In this document: piece by piece, positions 45,680-58,379 of the stretch | Layout: the number at the start of each line of letters is the position of its first letter | Numbering within the stretch: the stretch's first letter is position 1 | Assembly (NCBI GenBank): GCA_905221615.1 | Contig: CAJNDT010001324.1 | Span: 372,001-436,000, forward strand | Reading direction: 5' to 3' | From: Symbiodinium sp. CCMP2592 | Lineage: Eukaryota; Sar; Dinophyceae; Suessiales; Symbiodiniaceae | Length of the DNA stretch: 64,000 bases | Position numbers and translations under genes: made by a program | The notes under the pieces: model-generated | Told to the model about the DNA's origin: nothing | What the model saw: only the letters and a program-made list of their open reading frames with translations | Database searches by the model: none

Positions 45680-46914
45680 TCGAGGTCCAGACCCGGCATG
45701 CAAATCCTGACGTGCTTCCCGCAACATGAGCATGTTCTGAGACCAGACCTCAGCGATGTTACCAGCCTCGCCCTCTGCTGTTTTTTCGATTGCCAGAGCT
45801 AAGACACCGGCCCTTGCCTCTTCGAGGGTTGGATACTTCTCCGCCAGCTCCCTGGCCTCAAGAGCATCTTCGCTTCGACTGCCTGCGCTCCAAGGTGCCA
45901 CCACAACTTCCCCGCCTGATGGTCGGGGACGCGCCAGGAGGGCCCATACCTTGCCTCCACGTAAATCTCCTGCGAATGCACTCTGAACTTCCGAGCAGCG
46001 AGCAGTGGAACAGAAAAACCTTCAATCCGATTCATCCAAACATTGCAGCACGCACAGGCTGGTGCCTTTACTGTGTGAGTTTTAACCGGATTCGTTGGCC
46101 AAGATGCACATTGACTCGGTGCCTTCTCCCGCGGTGCAGGAAACGTGTGATTGCGGATTTTCACCTCTGCAGCCACTGGGCCCGGCTCACTTCAAACATT
46201 CGATGCCCCGTGCTGCGAAAGATAGGATGCTTGCGGCAGATGGTGGGTAGATCAGGTGCTTGGTGGCAATGGCGAAGTCCATGTCTGCATCATGTCGAAA
46301 CACGAGCACATAGCATAAGCGTTTTCCGTGACTCCTTCCTCTTCAAACATGCTTCAGATTCGCTGCGTCAGCCAGATAAGGGGTGCATACTTGCATGGAG
46401 TGCCACAATCGCAATGATGACTCAAATGGCTGCAGGAATGGCCTTCATCGTAAATGTCCATGTAATAGGCCAGGTCGTTGCCTGGGGAACTCTGAACCAA
46501 ACTCCGAACGTACACGAACTCCGAACATAATGGACCACGCCAGCACCAGAAGCCCTGAGCCGAGGTTCGCACCCACCTTCTCGGTGTCCCATTCAAAGTG
46601 TTCGTTGAAAGGCGCCTCGATCGCCAAGGCTTGCGACTTCTCTGCCCCCGCTAAGCACGGAGAAAACGAAACTCAGATCAGCACTCGATTTACAGGGTAG
46701 CCCTCCCACCTGCAGCGAATGCAATTTCGCTTGCTGTTGATCAGGAGGCGATATACACATCATGCAGCCAAGTAGCACAGCACACAGCCGGGCACAGTGC
46801 GGCTGGTCTGGATCCTCGGATGCTGAGCACATATTGGTCAAAAACCTAAGCCCCAATCCCCGGTCTGGGCATCCACGCGACCATGAAGTGGTAGGACTTC
46901 GGGCCCATCTGCTC
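45680..46914 (-). CDS. multi-exon gene with short exons, unknown function
   Basis: Several short stretches read as exons. Proposed: 46914-46852 (EQMGPKSYHFMVAWMPRPG), 46650-46577 (KSQALAIEAPFNEHFEWD), 46284-46191 (DFAIATKHLIYPPSA then ILSFAARGIECLK, with a GTGAGC donor), about 46060-45950 (EGFSVPLLAARKFRVHSQ) and 45878 to about 45690 (EARELAEKYPTLEEARAG, then EGEAGNIAEVWSQNM). The last intron, 45879-45949 (71 bp, GT...AG), joins in phase through a split serine codon. The last part is strongly helical. Phases between the first three pieces do not all match, so exons are missing or misplaced. No family is recognised. Confidence 0.42.
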
Positions 46915-47064
46915 CTCGCAGCATAGTCGCAATTGCAAGACGAAGACACAGCAGCCGGGCACGCCACGCAAGTCTGATAAGGCGGCGCACTGCGCAGACT
47001 CGCCTCGTTGATGAGCATTGCCCGTTCCCAACCTCGGGCACGAAGCAAAGCCGTCTTTTGTGAG

Positions 47065-47235
47065 ACATGCATGTGCATGTATGTGTGTCTATGTATGTAT
47101 GCGTGCATGCATGCATGTACATATGTGTTTATAGATATATATATATATATATATGCAGGTATGCAGGTATGCAGGTATATGTAGCTGGCTTGCTTGCTTG
47201 CCAGCTAGCTAGGTATGCATGTATGCACGCATGCA
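47065..47235. repeat. GTAT/TA microsatellite cluster
   Basis: Runs of ATGT/GTAT and GCAT repeats surround a pure TA run at about 47136-47154, followed by GCAGGTAT units. Confidence 0.9.
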
Positions 47236-47239
47236 AGCA

Positions 47240-48580
47240 TAGATGTCAACCTTTGCATGCATTTCACATCCCACTAACCCAGTCTGCTGATGAACAGAAC
47301 GCGGCTGACCCAACCAATAACCAAGACTCCCGACAGCTTCCAGAAGTAGCAGCAAGCTTCTGCCCATCTTCCAACTTCAGACACAGCTACCAGCGTGCAG
47401 CCAGGACGCCTTCTCGTGGTACGAATATGTCCAGGTCTGCCGTATACGGAATTATATCCTGCAGCATCGTAGCGAGTGGCAGATGGCTGAAACCCGTTGG
47501 ATTCTGGCTGATTTTTGTCTTCTGCACAAAGCCGTGTGGCATCATCGAGTTGGAGTAAGTTGGGGGGCAGCACCACTTAGAGCGTGAAAGCTATGCCACG
47601 GCAGGCCAATAGAGAAAGAACGCAGCAACGAAATCAACCACCAATACACAAGCACAAATGGCTTTGCTACGCGTCGCTCAAGCCGAGCCCATTTTTTCGC
47701 TGGGATATGTGATGTTGTTGATCATGGCCTCATCCTAAACAAAGGTCCTCATCTCGAACTGCGCCAAGAAGTGTGCCCTCAGACACCATAAAGGTGACAT
47801 TTAGCCTCCAAGGAGACATGATGCGGGATCCACGGTCTCTCCCATGTCGAGACCCGAAGGCACATCGAAGGCCTAGTGAGGAAGTTGCTGAAGTCCACCA
47901 GCATCTCGAACATAAGGTCCGAGCAGCCTGACTGGCCACAAAGGCTGCGGAGCAGAATCACTGATTTGCTCAGACCGTTCGGGCTCCAGCAGTTGCCGTT
48001 CACGCGGCAGGAGCTCTGGTCACGGGAGCCTGGGCAAGCTTAATGGAAGCACGGCCACTGCGGTTGGAGGAGGTACTCAACCACAGGTTGAGAGATCGCT
48101 GGCAAACAAGTAGCTCGAAGCTTGGAGACCAGAGAGCGCTGACTACCCCTGGGCCCCCTCAGCGCTCGGCAGGGAGGACTCCTACAAGCCTGGGCACAAG
48201 GACTCGGCAAGCGCTCAACTTCGAAATCAAACGTTACGACCCTTATCTCTCTACGGACAGCTTCGGCTTTGCCAATTCTAGGGATCAATGAAGGGCCCAC
48301 CCACGATGTGACGGATAAAGGAACTCGCACAGGCGAGAATCATGCAACCACATGCACCTCCCCAGCACGGGCGCATGTTCCCAGCATGGGCCCCACAAAT
48401 AAATCATGCCTATTGAAGGCTTAAGCCTGGCTTGCAAAGGCCTAATAAGGCCCGAGACGCCTTATTCGACTCTCGAGACTGGGACAAGTCTTTGCACGGC
48501 GTCTGAGCAAGGAAGCTTCTCCATCCAAATGCTTGCAGGCTGCATACATGCGACATTAAAGCATACCAACCCCTACGATG
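47240..48580. other. spacer without supported gene
   Basis: There are only short competing frames on both strands and no repeat of note. Confidence 0.4.
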
Positions 48581-48582
48581 CC

Positions 48583-49785
48583 TCATCCAAACCCTTGTGC
48601 TAGAAAGCCCAGCTGTTCCTTGAAACTGCTCGGGGCTCGGCATGGCCCTCTGTCCTTTCTTTGTGACCTGGCAGGTTCGGTCTTTTGAGGTGCGGGAACA
48701 GCCTTTCGCAAAGAAGCATCCGCTGCGACGCACAGGTTCGGCGTTGACTTCCCGATGAAAACTGAAAGACCCTAACAGAGAGAGGCCCGAAGCATTCCGG
48801 ATCCATTTAGCCCACAAGCTACTCTTGTCGGCTTTGGTGAGACAGTGAGCACCGGGCCAGTGAGATGCAAGCTCCGGGCTGCAGATTCTGCATTGAGAGT
48901 CTCAAGCGCCAGTCTCGATCGCTTCGGCCGTCCCTCGCTCCAGCGTCAAGCCCTTGAAGGGCTCCAGCGGCTGAGGCCTCCATCCGGGCTTCATGAGTTT
49001 GGAAAAATGTGCCGAATCCTTTCTTTCAACAGCCTTTACACTGGCCTTCTGATCATAGCCTCGCGCCGCGCGTGGTTCATCTTCGCCACCTCCGACTGGC
49101 TGCCACTATGCTTTCCTGTTGCTTGGTTAAGACGTTGTACAGCATCCACAGTACGCTTCGACATTGCGAAATGACAAGCCCGTGAGGCTCTTGCAGTGTG
49201 GATCATGACCTTCCTCTCGGTCCTTGATTCGGTGCTTTTCAGCTTTGATACTTTCCACCTCCCTTGCCCTGAACGCACAGATGACGTCTGAGGGCCCATC
49301 GAAGTCATCTCGGGCCAACCCTCGAGCCTCGGCGGATTCTGCTGATGTGCCGTCCAACTCGCTCCGTTTGAGGCAACCTCACACTCCGGTTTTCTTCCGC
49401 GTGAGCTAGAAGCCACAGCGCGGCATCCCGGTACCAGCGGAGACCGGACTGGAGGGCCCGCCGGTTGTGTTGCCTCATGTGGCTTTCAGCCAGTCTCGGC
49501 CCCACGGTTTCCCCCACTCCCGAACTTCTGGAATGCGAATTATACAAGTTTTGCAGCAAAGGCGCCGCATCCCACGCCGCGCGCTGCGAAGGCGCTGAGA
49601 GTCAAGGAGAAGCCGGAACAGTTCCGGGAAGGACTCGAAGCGCAAGAGATGCCTTGGGGCGGGAGACATGCATCAGAATGGCTCCTGTACTTGTATTTGT
49701 TCGGCTCGAGCGGAGATTCACTGTCATGCATTGGCCGCCTGCGTGCAGGACCGCCTTTCGGAGGACTGATTTGTCAACCACCCAG
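48583..49785 (-). CDS. multi-exon gene, unknown function
   Basis: The 3' end is well defined. Exon 49018-48910 (SAHFSKLMKPGWRPQPLEPF, then ERGTAEAIET) joins exon 48761-48583 (VFIGKSTPNLCVAADASLRK to GFLAQGFG and a stop). The intron, 48762-48909 (148 bp), begins GC and ends AG and splits a valine codon. Upstream, the region 49377-49090 is open in two frames. One reads AESAEARGLARDDFDGPSDV and has the better codon bias. The other joins both neighbours in phase across a 71-bp GT...AG intron (49019-49089). An earlier exon near 49651-49785 reads VVDKSVLRKAVLHAGGQCM. No family is recognised. Confidence 0.42.
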
Positions 49786-49839
49786 GTGATGGAAGGAGAG
49801 GAGAACTGAAGTGGACAAAATTGTTCCAATCTGCGCAAG

Positions 49840-50860
49840 GCAAGTGCGGACCGCTATTTGCATTTGTCGACGGTGGCCAAAACCAGGGCTAATGTTCAAT
49901 TAGGTTTTGGTGCCCTCGGCAGAAGCATTACACAAACGAGAACCTTTAAGTGAGGATCACAATTTGGGGGAAAACTTCCCCGGCAGGCTACAGAATTCGT
50001 GACCCTAGGTGCAGGGTGACTGCGGACTTCGGGTTTGTCACGGCGGCATTATGGTGGGAATGTCAAAGTAAAGAAGAAGTGCCAAATTAGGCGGCTTCGG
50101 GATGTCGAGAAGGCGTTAGCTGTGCAGAAACAAGTTGGTGGAGAGTCATCAATCTGCCGGTTGACAGCTGCCCCGTGAGACGAGAGGCAGTCATAAGGGA
50201 GCCCCATCTCTGGAGTGCATGCACCAATAGAGGTTGCACGCTGCAGTTGCTCCAGGAAGTGCGAACCAAGCCGCAGAGGATGTTTCCCAGTATATCCGAC
50301 GGTGGTGGAGTGGTAGAGTAGTGGGGCTGGCCCCAAGCTATAAGCAATCAACGAAGGCAGTTACATGAAGGCCTCACCAAAATAGCCATGAACACACGAA
50401 CACACAGCATCCGGTTGCAGGAGAGATCGCCACCTGATAATACTATCGATCTGGCCCGCTTGGGTGGAGGCAATAGCGCTTCAATCAGATGGCCATTTTG
50501 CCCGTCAGTGTTAGTTGTAAGTAGTTAATTAGCGATACAAGATCACACCATGTGTCATATGCAGGTGTTGACTCTGCGACTATGCGAGGCGATGTATCTT
50601 GTTGATTGCGGTGCAGGGTGGTCAGCCGTCGGCAGGCACAGCACAAATCAACGCTATATTAACATAGCTGTCGGCTCTACAGAAGTGCGGCAAATTGCGG
50701 CCAGGTACGGAAGGCGGCTGCAGTCGGAGTAGGCATACCTGCTACCGTGTGCATGTTGGCTTGCATGCTTCGGCTTCAATAACCTCCTCTCAAATCACTC
50801 CTAATAGCGTGGCAGGCAATGGCAACTTGAAAGACACGTTCCTAACCCAACACTCCTGAG
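49840..50860. other. spacer without supported gene
   Basis: Mixed sequence with no convincing exon, repeat or hairpin. Confidence 0.4.
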
Positions 50861-50869
50861 ATGCAGACG

Positions 50870-51151
50870 TCAGGTCATGTCTGTAGCCGAGGCACCAATG
50901 AAGCACGGTCTCTGGGACGGAGGTCTCTGGGCGCCAGAAGGGCCGCGGATCGGCGGCCCGGAGTCCTCGGCACAGAGCATCGTCCGGTCGCGTTTGCAAA
51001 CTTGCAGAGGCCCGGCCCCGCGCTGCCTTCCGGAAGGTGCGGAAACTCCAGGGCCCCGAGCTCCTTTCGGCAAGGGGAGCTCTGAGCTTTTCTTCCCGTT
51101 CCCCGGCTCAAGCTCAAACGTTAGAGCCCCAGCCGCAGCCTGGAATGTGGT
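50870..51151 (-). CDS. candidate terminal exon, unknown protein
   Basis: A minus-strand frame follows a plausible acceptor (CATTCCAG|G). It reads GALTFELEPGNGKKSSEL, a Gly/Pro/Arg-rich middle, and DRTMLCAEDSGPPIRG before a stop at 50870. Codon use is coding-like through the end. Upstream exons are not placed. No family is recognised; the Pro/Gly-rich part may be disordered. Confidence 0.3.
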   Translation of the reverse strand, partial: TTFQAAAGALTFELEPGNGKKSSELPLPKGARGPGVSAPSGRQRGAGPLQVCKRDRTMLCAEDSGPPIRGPSGAQRPPSQRPCFIGASATDMT

Positions 51152-51317
51152 CCATCCGCTGAAATGCTGGATTTTGTAGATCCATGCACTCCTGCTGGGG
51201 GATTCACGATTTCTACAAGGAACCGATTGGATCTCAGGTGGGGGGAAGTGCTGCGACACAGATGAAAAACGGCAACAGGCCGTTGCTAACGCACTCCCGC
51301 CGTGTAGGGCGTGTGAT

Positions 51318-51361
51318 ATCAGGGGAAGGTACTCAAAAATCAGGGGAAGGTACTCAAAAAT
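51318..51361. repeat. 21-bp tandem duplication
   Basis: CAGGGGAAGGTACTCAAAAAT occurs twice in a row on the plus strand. Confidence 0.9.
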
Positions 51362-51597
51362 CCAGGATGGCCGGGGGCAATTCTCAAGTGAAACGAAATG
51401 ACCCGAGCCCTCGTTCTCTCCTCGGCAGGAGCAGCGCCGGCCCTAAGCTGTAGAGCTCGTAAAAAGCCATCAAGGCAGGGTCCCACGGGAACAGCACCGC
51501 CGCCCGGAAGCGGCCCATTTGTCCTTGAAAAGGGCTAGCGGCTTAGCGGCTAGGATGCCCATCCTGCAGACTTTCGTGGACACCTAGGCGGTACTCG

Positions 51598-52375
51598 CTA
51601 TGCCTTTCTGATGCATCCGACGATATCTCGCTCAAAGCTGAGCCGTGGTACGCACACTCGATTTAGAGACTGCGACCTCATCCTGGAACACGCCCTGCAG
51701 GGCGTTAAAACCCTCCTCGGGTACCGTGTCGAAGAGGAAAACTGCACAGCACTAAATCCCCCTCGCATCACGGGATCACGAAAAGCTTCAAATATGCCAA
51801 CCTGGAAGAGAAAGCAAGAGACGATGACCGTCTCCCAAAGGTTGGCCACGAACCAAGTCACACTTTGTGACTTATGATGTTGGAACGGGTCTGTACACAA
51901 GCCCAACACGACACGCATTTGCATCGTTCACATGCTCGCCGAAGGCCCTCAAAGCCATGGGCACGAGGAGCCTGGAGCAACCTTGTGCATTTCCAAGATG
52001 CCTTCAGCATGTCCCTGTGAGTGCAGACGATGTCAGCGTATCGGCTCCCTCTCCACTGCCTCGGCTGCTGGCTGTCTGGCTGGCCGTCAGGCTGGCTGGC
52101 TGGCTCTGCTTAACTGGTGTCCATCCGTCAAGATCTCCTGATGTCACAGGAACAGTCCTCCGTTTCTGATCCACCGGACTGGACCAGGTCAGCAAGTCTC
52201 CTGATGTTATCGGCACAGTGCGCCTCCTGCATGGGGAACGCCGGCAAGCATTCTCCGCTTCGGCTTGTGCAGGTAGAAAGCTTCTCCCGGCAAACCGAGT
52301 CTCGTTACCGGCGATCCTGTCAAACCGAACTGTCTTTATCTCCGCCCCGGTTCCAGCGCTGGCTCCACACCCCAT
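51598..52375 (-). CDS. N-myristoylated-type protein, unknown function
   Basis: The first exon starts at an ATG at 52375 with MGCGASAGTG, a classic N-terminus for N-myristoylation with a neighbouring cysteine for palmitoylation. This would tether the protein to the inner face of a membrane. It continues with basic and polar sequence and two copies of a motif, RRRTVPITSGDLLTW and KRRTVPVTSGDLDGW, 19 residues apart. Both look like phosphorylatable basic-TVP-TSGDL sites. The frame is open to about 52007. The last exon (51801-51598) follows a strong pyrimidine-tract acceptor (TTTCTCTTCCAG|G). It reads VGIFEAFRDPVMRGGF, then a Cys/Arg/Ser-rich end and a stop. The join between the two is not resolved; a middle exon is possible. 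No catalytic domain is seen. Confidence 0.48.
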
Positions 52376-52479
52376 CGCCAAGCAACTACGACAGAGAGCT
52401 GGTCTCTCGCTTTGGCTGTGAATGACGCCCGGGAAGAGCACTTTTGCAAACCGTGCCAAACTGCACAACACTTGTCTCT

Positions 52480-54300
52480 GCTCAGAGATTTTACGACCGA
52501 ATCACAGCTACATCCGCGTGCTGGGACTGCTAAGGCTGGCAAGGGTCTGAACGGAACAAAATCGTCGCCGCTGCGCACAACGCGCAGTGCCAGAGGCAGC
52601 TGCGACCCGCATGCATCAACGTGCGCCTCATTGAAAAATCGGAATTTGTCTAACTGTGCCCTGCAGCAAAATCCATGGCCACACGCCTCCAGGACGGGAA
52701 GAAACAGCGAAAGACGGAAGTAGCCTTGGCTGCGGACACAGACGAGCCAGCAGGAACCAGAGACGAAGCCCCAGCTAGAAATGCCCAGCTGAGATGCTGC
52801 TGCGGAAAAACAGCACCTGGCGCCGGAATGCTTTGCCCGGCGAGGTGCCATACAGCTTGGAAGATCTCTGCCTCGTTTGGCATTCGTGACCATAGAAGCG
52901 TATGAACGGAACTTCCCCGAAGCGCTTGCGAAGAATCCGCCTGTTGACCCTCCGTCTCTGCTTTTTTGGACACAATCGAGGTTTTGGAAAGTCCTATACG
53001 GCTACGGCAAGTCCTGCCCATCAAAGGTCGCGCGGATCCCTGAACTCCTGAACATCACTGAACCGCTGCCTTTGCAGCACGCAAAGGGGCAAATATCCAG
53101 CGAGGCTCACATACAGAGCCCTTGGCCGCACCACTTCGAGCTGCATTCCAGTGGCATACCTGCGCAGTGAATTTGACGAGACGGTTGGAGTGCAAAGTGT
53201 TGTTGAACTGACGAGTAGCAAAGGTCTCTGCACTGTGGGGGGTGGTAATACGGAACCGAAAACTAATCAGTTGGCGCACCGGATCTGCTCTCTTAGCGCG
53301 AAGTTGTGGGCGGCCCAAACATTGCTCTCTTTGTCTCCTGGCAGAGCAGCAGCTGACAAAACCTTCTTCCATCTTCTTCCGACAACCTGCAAGATGGTCA
53401 TGCTGCAGCCCGACCCAGTCTTTGCATGGAAAAGATGCTTTTGAAGCCACTGCTGACCCTGCCGTTCTGTACCCCGTGTTGTTTCTCTTGTCGAACATGA
53501 TGGTCCAAACCAGCCGAGCATTTCGACGGTAGGGGAGATGCTGCCTAGATTCTGACCATGGCTTGAAAGTGCATCAGCCACAGCTGGTCTGCCTGCCTGT
53601 CAGCACCATTCGCAACAGTTCTTTCGCTCCAGCAAGTGCTGCTTCCTCCCTTGCAAATTATTTCAAGCGCAGGGTCTTCGTGGAAAAGTAAATACATCGA
53701 CACAAACAAGCACCGCTTCAAGAAAGACTTTGACTGCGTGGGATAGAAAGTGCGTCTTGATAATGCTTTCTGCGTTTACTTTGTTGTCTGGTGTAGCTGT
53801 ACCCTGGGGACGGAAACAGGAGCTATGTAGCGACAAGCAGGCAAGAGAAGGTCGCCATTGGATTGAGTTTCATTCGCAGCTAGCCGTCTGCCGACGTTTC
53901 TTGTTGCATGTGTCCAGCACATTTCCAGGCCCGACACACGTCATCCTCTCACGAAGGCTAGATGATCCAAAACCAATCCGCTTCGTTGGTGTCGGGGGTT
54001 TCCGTGCTTAGCCAGCATGGATTCCGACCTAGAGGCGTTCAGTCATGACCCGCAGATGATCGAATCGAGGTATTTGGTTTTCAGCCAGCCACATTAAGCA
54101 AGCATCTGAACGAAGTCCGCTAGCTGAATATTTCTCAGACCTGAAGGATCGATAGGCCATGTTTAAACAGGTTGTATTCGTACTGAAAATCAAAATCAAG
54201 CCATCTGTTTCTTTATCACACAACAGCCGTTTCCTCGTGCTGAAACGGATTGGCAGCGATACGGCATTAACGAAATCTGCTTCCGTTGTACTCCAAGCAA
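52480..54300. other. region with weak coding signals
   Basis: Minus-strand frames at 52650-53024 and 52400-52890 have some protein-like stretches but no splice structure that I can support. The rest shows no clear gene. Confidence 0.3.
53763..54011 (+). CDS. possible small secreted protein
   Basis: An 83-codon plus-strand frame starts at an ATG with MLSAFTLLSGVAVPWG, which resembles a signal peptide, then mixed polar sequence to a stop at 54011. It is against the prevailing gene direction and has no domain. A chance frame is quite possible. Confidence 0.2.
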   Translation: MLSAFTLLSGVAVPWGRKQELCSDKQAREGRHWIEFHSQLAVCRRFLLHVSSTFPGPTHVILSRRLDDPKPIRFVGVGGFRA

Positions 54301-54327
54301 CGATTTCAATCGGGCAGGGTACCATAC

Positions 54328-54718
54328 GTAAGTCCAATGTGATACAACGGGTGGCAACCCTCGGATAAGACTGATAACTTTTTCAAGCGGGTCGAGGCTT
54401 GCGGTTTGGCGTTGTTTGGGGGTGGGTTTGAGGCTTGTCCCACTGCATCGGCCAGCGAAAGCATCAGCAACACGCTGTCCCGGAGCATCACAGCAAGGCC
54501 AGTTGTGCCGAGAACCTGCACCTAATGAGCGACAGCCGACGGAAGCCCGGGGCTTGGTAGCCTTGCTCCGTCCCAGCAAATGTGTGGAACTGCGACTCTG
54601 CCGGCCTGTCCACGTTAACGTGCAGCTGCATCCCCAGGTATGCCAGCAGAGGTTTCTCCACAACTGCACGTAGCAAGCTACACCTGCACTTGGCACGAAA
54701 CAGGCGCAGGCCGCGCAA
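54328..54718 (-). CDS. multi-exon gene fragment, unknown function
   Basis: Two exons join in phase. The first (about 54718-54562) reads VEKPLLAYLGMQLHVNVDRP and ESQFHTFAGTEQ. The second (54521-54328) reads SRHNWPCCDAPGQRVADAF, a Lys/Pro-rich middle and DPLEKVISLIRGLPPVVSHW, ending at a GT donor (TAC|GTATGG). The intron has a GC donor and AG acceptor and is only 40 bp, or 46 bp with the next AG. More exons must follow downstream. No family is recognised. Confidence 0.38.
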
Positions 54719-54859
54719 GCCTCAATCCCTTCAACATCGGACCCAGAAACACAAAGTTTTGCTGTTGTGAGAAGCAAGCTGCACCAATGGTGCTGTGCAG
54801 ACATACATCTCTGCCGCACGGAGATCCGAGTCTAGCCGATGCATCTCCTCTAAGACAGT

Positions 54860-57800
54860 GAGGTAGTCAGCCACCTGCATATCATCTTGTCAACTTCCTA
54901 CCCTACCCCTCCCGTGCAGAGCTAGTTAGATGGTTGGCATCAAATTTGTGGCGAACGTGCAACCGAGACATAATCTGATGACCCACCTGGTAGTATCTCC
55001 GCCGTTCGTGGATAGCCTCCTCGAACATGTGCACCAGGTCCACCCACAGCTGACTACTACCTCTTGCTTGACAACTTTGCTCGTGAGGTTGTTTTGGGGT
55101 TAGGGTTCAGACAGCACCTGAAGCCTGCGGCAAGCCTCGCATGGCAAGTAACCGGCAAAGGCAAGTGCCAGCGCAGAAGTCAAAGCGAATGACAAGAAAC
55201 TGCGTACAGTTTGCTCTCGGTATACAAAGTGCAATACAAAAAGCAATTCGCTCCAGTCATTATATGTCAGTTACTCGTGGGCAGGCCCACGGCCCAAGGG
55301 CTTTCAGAATCAGAGCGCCCTGTTCTGCATCGCTGCCTTCCGATCCGGGCTCGCAGCTGCCCAGCGCTTGGCACTGCAAGGCACAATGGTGGGACCAGGC
55401 CTCACAGCTTCCACAGGTTCTTCACGAACAACGTCTCACACCATCGCGGCCCAAGGGCGGCATTCCCCCGCGGGCAGTCTCGCATGAAGATCCTCAGATT
55501 ATCACCGAAGCGGTTTGGAACAGATGCATGGTGACACGATACGGCGCAGCAACATGCCGACAGCGTGCTGCAACAAACGGGATGAAAGTGAATAAGGGCT
55601 TCTTGTTTCGAGCATTCCAGCCCAGAACTCACTTCCCGTGAAGCCGAAGGGCTGGCTGCAAATAAATGTTGAAAACAAACTTGACAACAACAAAGGCCAG
55701 TTCAAAAACCATCAGAACTCAAGAAACAAAACGAATTAAGAACACTCTGACCCTGGCAGCAACCAACCCTTCTGCACGGACTTGTATACAGCAACCAACC
55801 CTAAACCCTAAAAATCCTGAACCCTGAATCCTGCAAGCGGTTTTCTACTCCCTTCTCCGGAACTTGTCTTGCTGAACCTCCCGAAATTGATTTTGGAACG
55901 ACGTTACTCTCCGACCCAAGGAGCTGCACTCGGGTGTCCCAAGGGCGCAGCGCCGCTTTCAGCATGGTCGCTGGCTCCAGAACCTCGTTTGACAAACTTG
56001 CTGCCAGACTTCGGAGCACCGGGTAAGAAACGCACACACCTGGAAACTGCGCTGATGCTGATCCGTTGCTGGCTTTTAGTTGCAACTTTCGAGGCTCCAG
56101 GCAAGATGCCAAAGTGGAGTGCACGCCGAAGACAGCAAGCCCCAGGAGGTCCCGCTTCTGCCTCCAGCCTCGCTCGGAATGCTGTCGCTGGATGCTCGAA
56201 AAAGACGCAACGGCCCAGCCGCCCAGCCTCGGCTGGAATCCAGGCGGCGCCAAGACGCCTGCACGGCTGCGAGCCAGAGCTGGGCATCCCACCTACACTT
56301 GTCCGTCGTCGTCCGACGTCGTCGGCAGCTTCGCTGGAGTGTCGTCCCCTTCCGACAGTGGCGATGGACCTGGTGTTGTCGCTGCTGGTCGTTGTGATGA
56401 TTGTGGTGGTGCCGGCACTGATGGTGGTACCATGTCGATGTCGTCGTCGTCACGTCATCTGCGCAGTACAAGTAGCAGTAGCAGTTGGAGCAGGGCGAGG
56501 AGGAGGAGGAGGAGTAGCTGTGGTCGTGGGAGTGGTACTGGAGCCAGTAGTAATACTGGTTGTTGTCGTCATCGCTGTGGTGCTTGGGGTGCTGGCAGGA
56601 ATAATATTCAGATGCCACCGGGCAGCGATCCCTAGGTCGCCTGGCCGGCACTCGGAGAGTCAAAGATCTAATGCCGACCACGCCGCCATAAAAATCATAA
56701 AAGTAATCACAAAAATTTCCAGCCCTACACAATCAAGCTCAGATGCCGTAACAAACCTGTAAAGCGCAAGCTCCAGGGTCCTCAACCTCAGCCCCGGAGC
56801 GTCAGGCCATGTCCCTCAGCGCCTTCGTGCGGGTCACTGCCCTGGGCTTCAGCTCCTGGGCTTTCGTTTCCTTTGTGGAGGGCATTTGGTGATGTCGACG
56901 AGACGCCATTGAAGCGCAGCAAGGAATGGAAGTATATTCGCATTAGTGAGTTCAGGGAAGGGAATGTTGCTTTTGCAGGCTGCTCCGCTCATCAACCAAC
57001 TACTTACTTATCCTGCGTGATACATCCATCGGGCTGTTGAAATCTCTCAGTGCGCAGGTCAAGACATCAGAGTAAGCTCTGGCTGCCAAAGTTGCCTTGC
57101 CTGGAGGCCGGTGAAGGGCGACGTGCGGAAAGACGCAGGCCGAGTACTCTGCGTGCCTGACAGCGAAGCTTTGCAAAATCCCTGAGCTCCATTCTTGGGC
57201 ATGTCATTGCGAGGCACCATCTGCACCAACCGAACCTGAAATCCTGAAACTCTTAACTGGGGATCTCCAGTTTTCATGCGAAGGCCAACACAGACCAGAT
57301 GCCCATGTCCAGGTCAAGCCAACTCTGCAGCGCATCCCGGTTGACTCGCAAGTCCTAGGAGGTAGGACGGCTCATAGGATCTCAGAAGGCGATGGCGGCG
57401 ATGGCCCTGCTTCCATGGCTTATGATGGCATCGCCTGACGCACCTCCTGAATTCTTCAGCGTGGCGAAACCTCGAAAGAACCTCCCAGCTGTTCTGAGCG
57501 AAAGCGTCCAAGGCCCCGAACGGCCACGAGCTCGCCTCGCCTCGAAGCTGAGATTCGAAGCTAGGACAAGGCTCTGTAAGTCTGCTCCCACTGAAAACAA
57601 CTCTCGTGATTGCCTAGCCCGGTGGCGAATGAAGTCCAGGTGAAGGCGTCCTCCCAAGATCGAAAGGCCATCCTGCTGTCATGCCAAATAGGCCACGACA
57701 AAATACTGACAAAATTGCATGAAACGCAGCAAACCCTTGGAAAGAGACTGCTGCCTGCAGTCCGGTCAAAGCCTCTGCGTGATTCCCCAAGCGCTCGGAG

Positions 57801-58370
57801 AGAAACCTTCGAAGGAAGCAACGCATGTCCTTCCCCGGTGCTTTTTGATCGTCAGTGGCTGGCGACAAAGCAGGCGATATCGGAACCAAACGGGCTGAAG
57901 CTGCAATCCCTCCAGCCTAAGTTCAGAACCCACACCTTTGTCGCAGAAGCAAAGTCCATGCTATTGCCCAGCTGGGAGCATGCTTCAACTCAGCACATCC
58001 GAAAGACTTAGAGGCCGCAACAGTGAAAATACAAACGCTGTAAGGTCTAAAAACCAGCTACCGCCCTGACGTCCAAAACACCCCAATAGATCCCAGCCGT
58101 GCAGACTGGACGAGTGAAACCCTAAAACTATCCAAAAGCTGAACCCAAGTGTCTCACGCCGAGACCCGTCGACGAGAAAAATACGACTTTCACGAATCGC
58201 TACTGATTGCAAACAAAGAACTGGTAAGCCCCAATGCTTTTCAGTTGCTAAAGTTGTGGAACTGAGGTATCCATGCGTGCTGCCGTTCCTGCTGTTATCT
58301 CAAGCCCAACCCGACGTCCCGACTTTCGACCCAATCGGCCAGCTATAGGCAACTCAGCTCAAAATGCTGG
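54860..58370. other. mostly gene-poor stretch with low-complexity core
   Basis: 55796-55830 holds two adjacent CCCTAAA units and related variants. 56290-56620 is built from GTC/GTG/AGG-type triplets, which open several frames at once. 57300-57800 has three overlapping minus-strand frames with coding-like codon use (one containing AAIISHGS-like sequence near its end), which I could not order into exons. Confidence 0.4.
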
Positions 58371-58379
58371 GTCGCTGTG

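Noticed and set aside
47065..47560. 163-codon plus-strand ORF starting in a microsatellite
   Set aside because: Its first 60 residues are translated GTAT/TA repeats (Val/Cys/Tyr/Met runs), and the rest has no supporting feature.
55869..56762. 297-codon plus-strand ORF with apparent membrane spans, and a 218-codon minus-strand ORF
   Set aside because: The hydrophobic Val-rich part and the antisense His/Tyr/Ser-rich part both come from GTC/GTG-type triplet repeats at 56.3-56.6 kb. Several frames are open at once.
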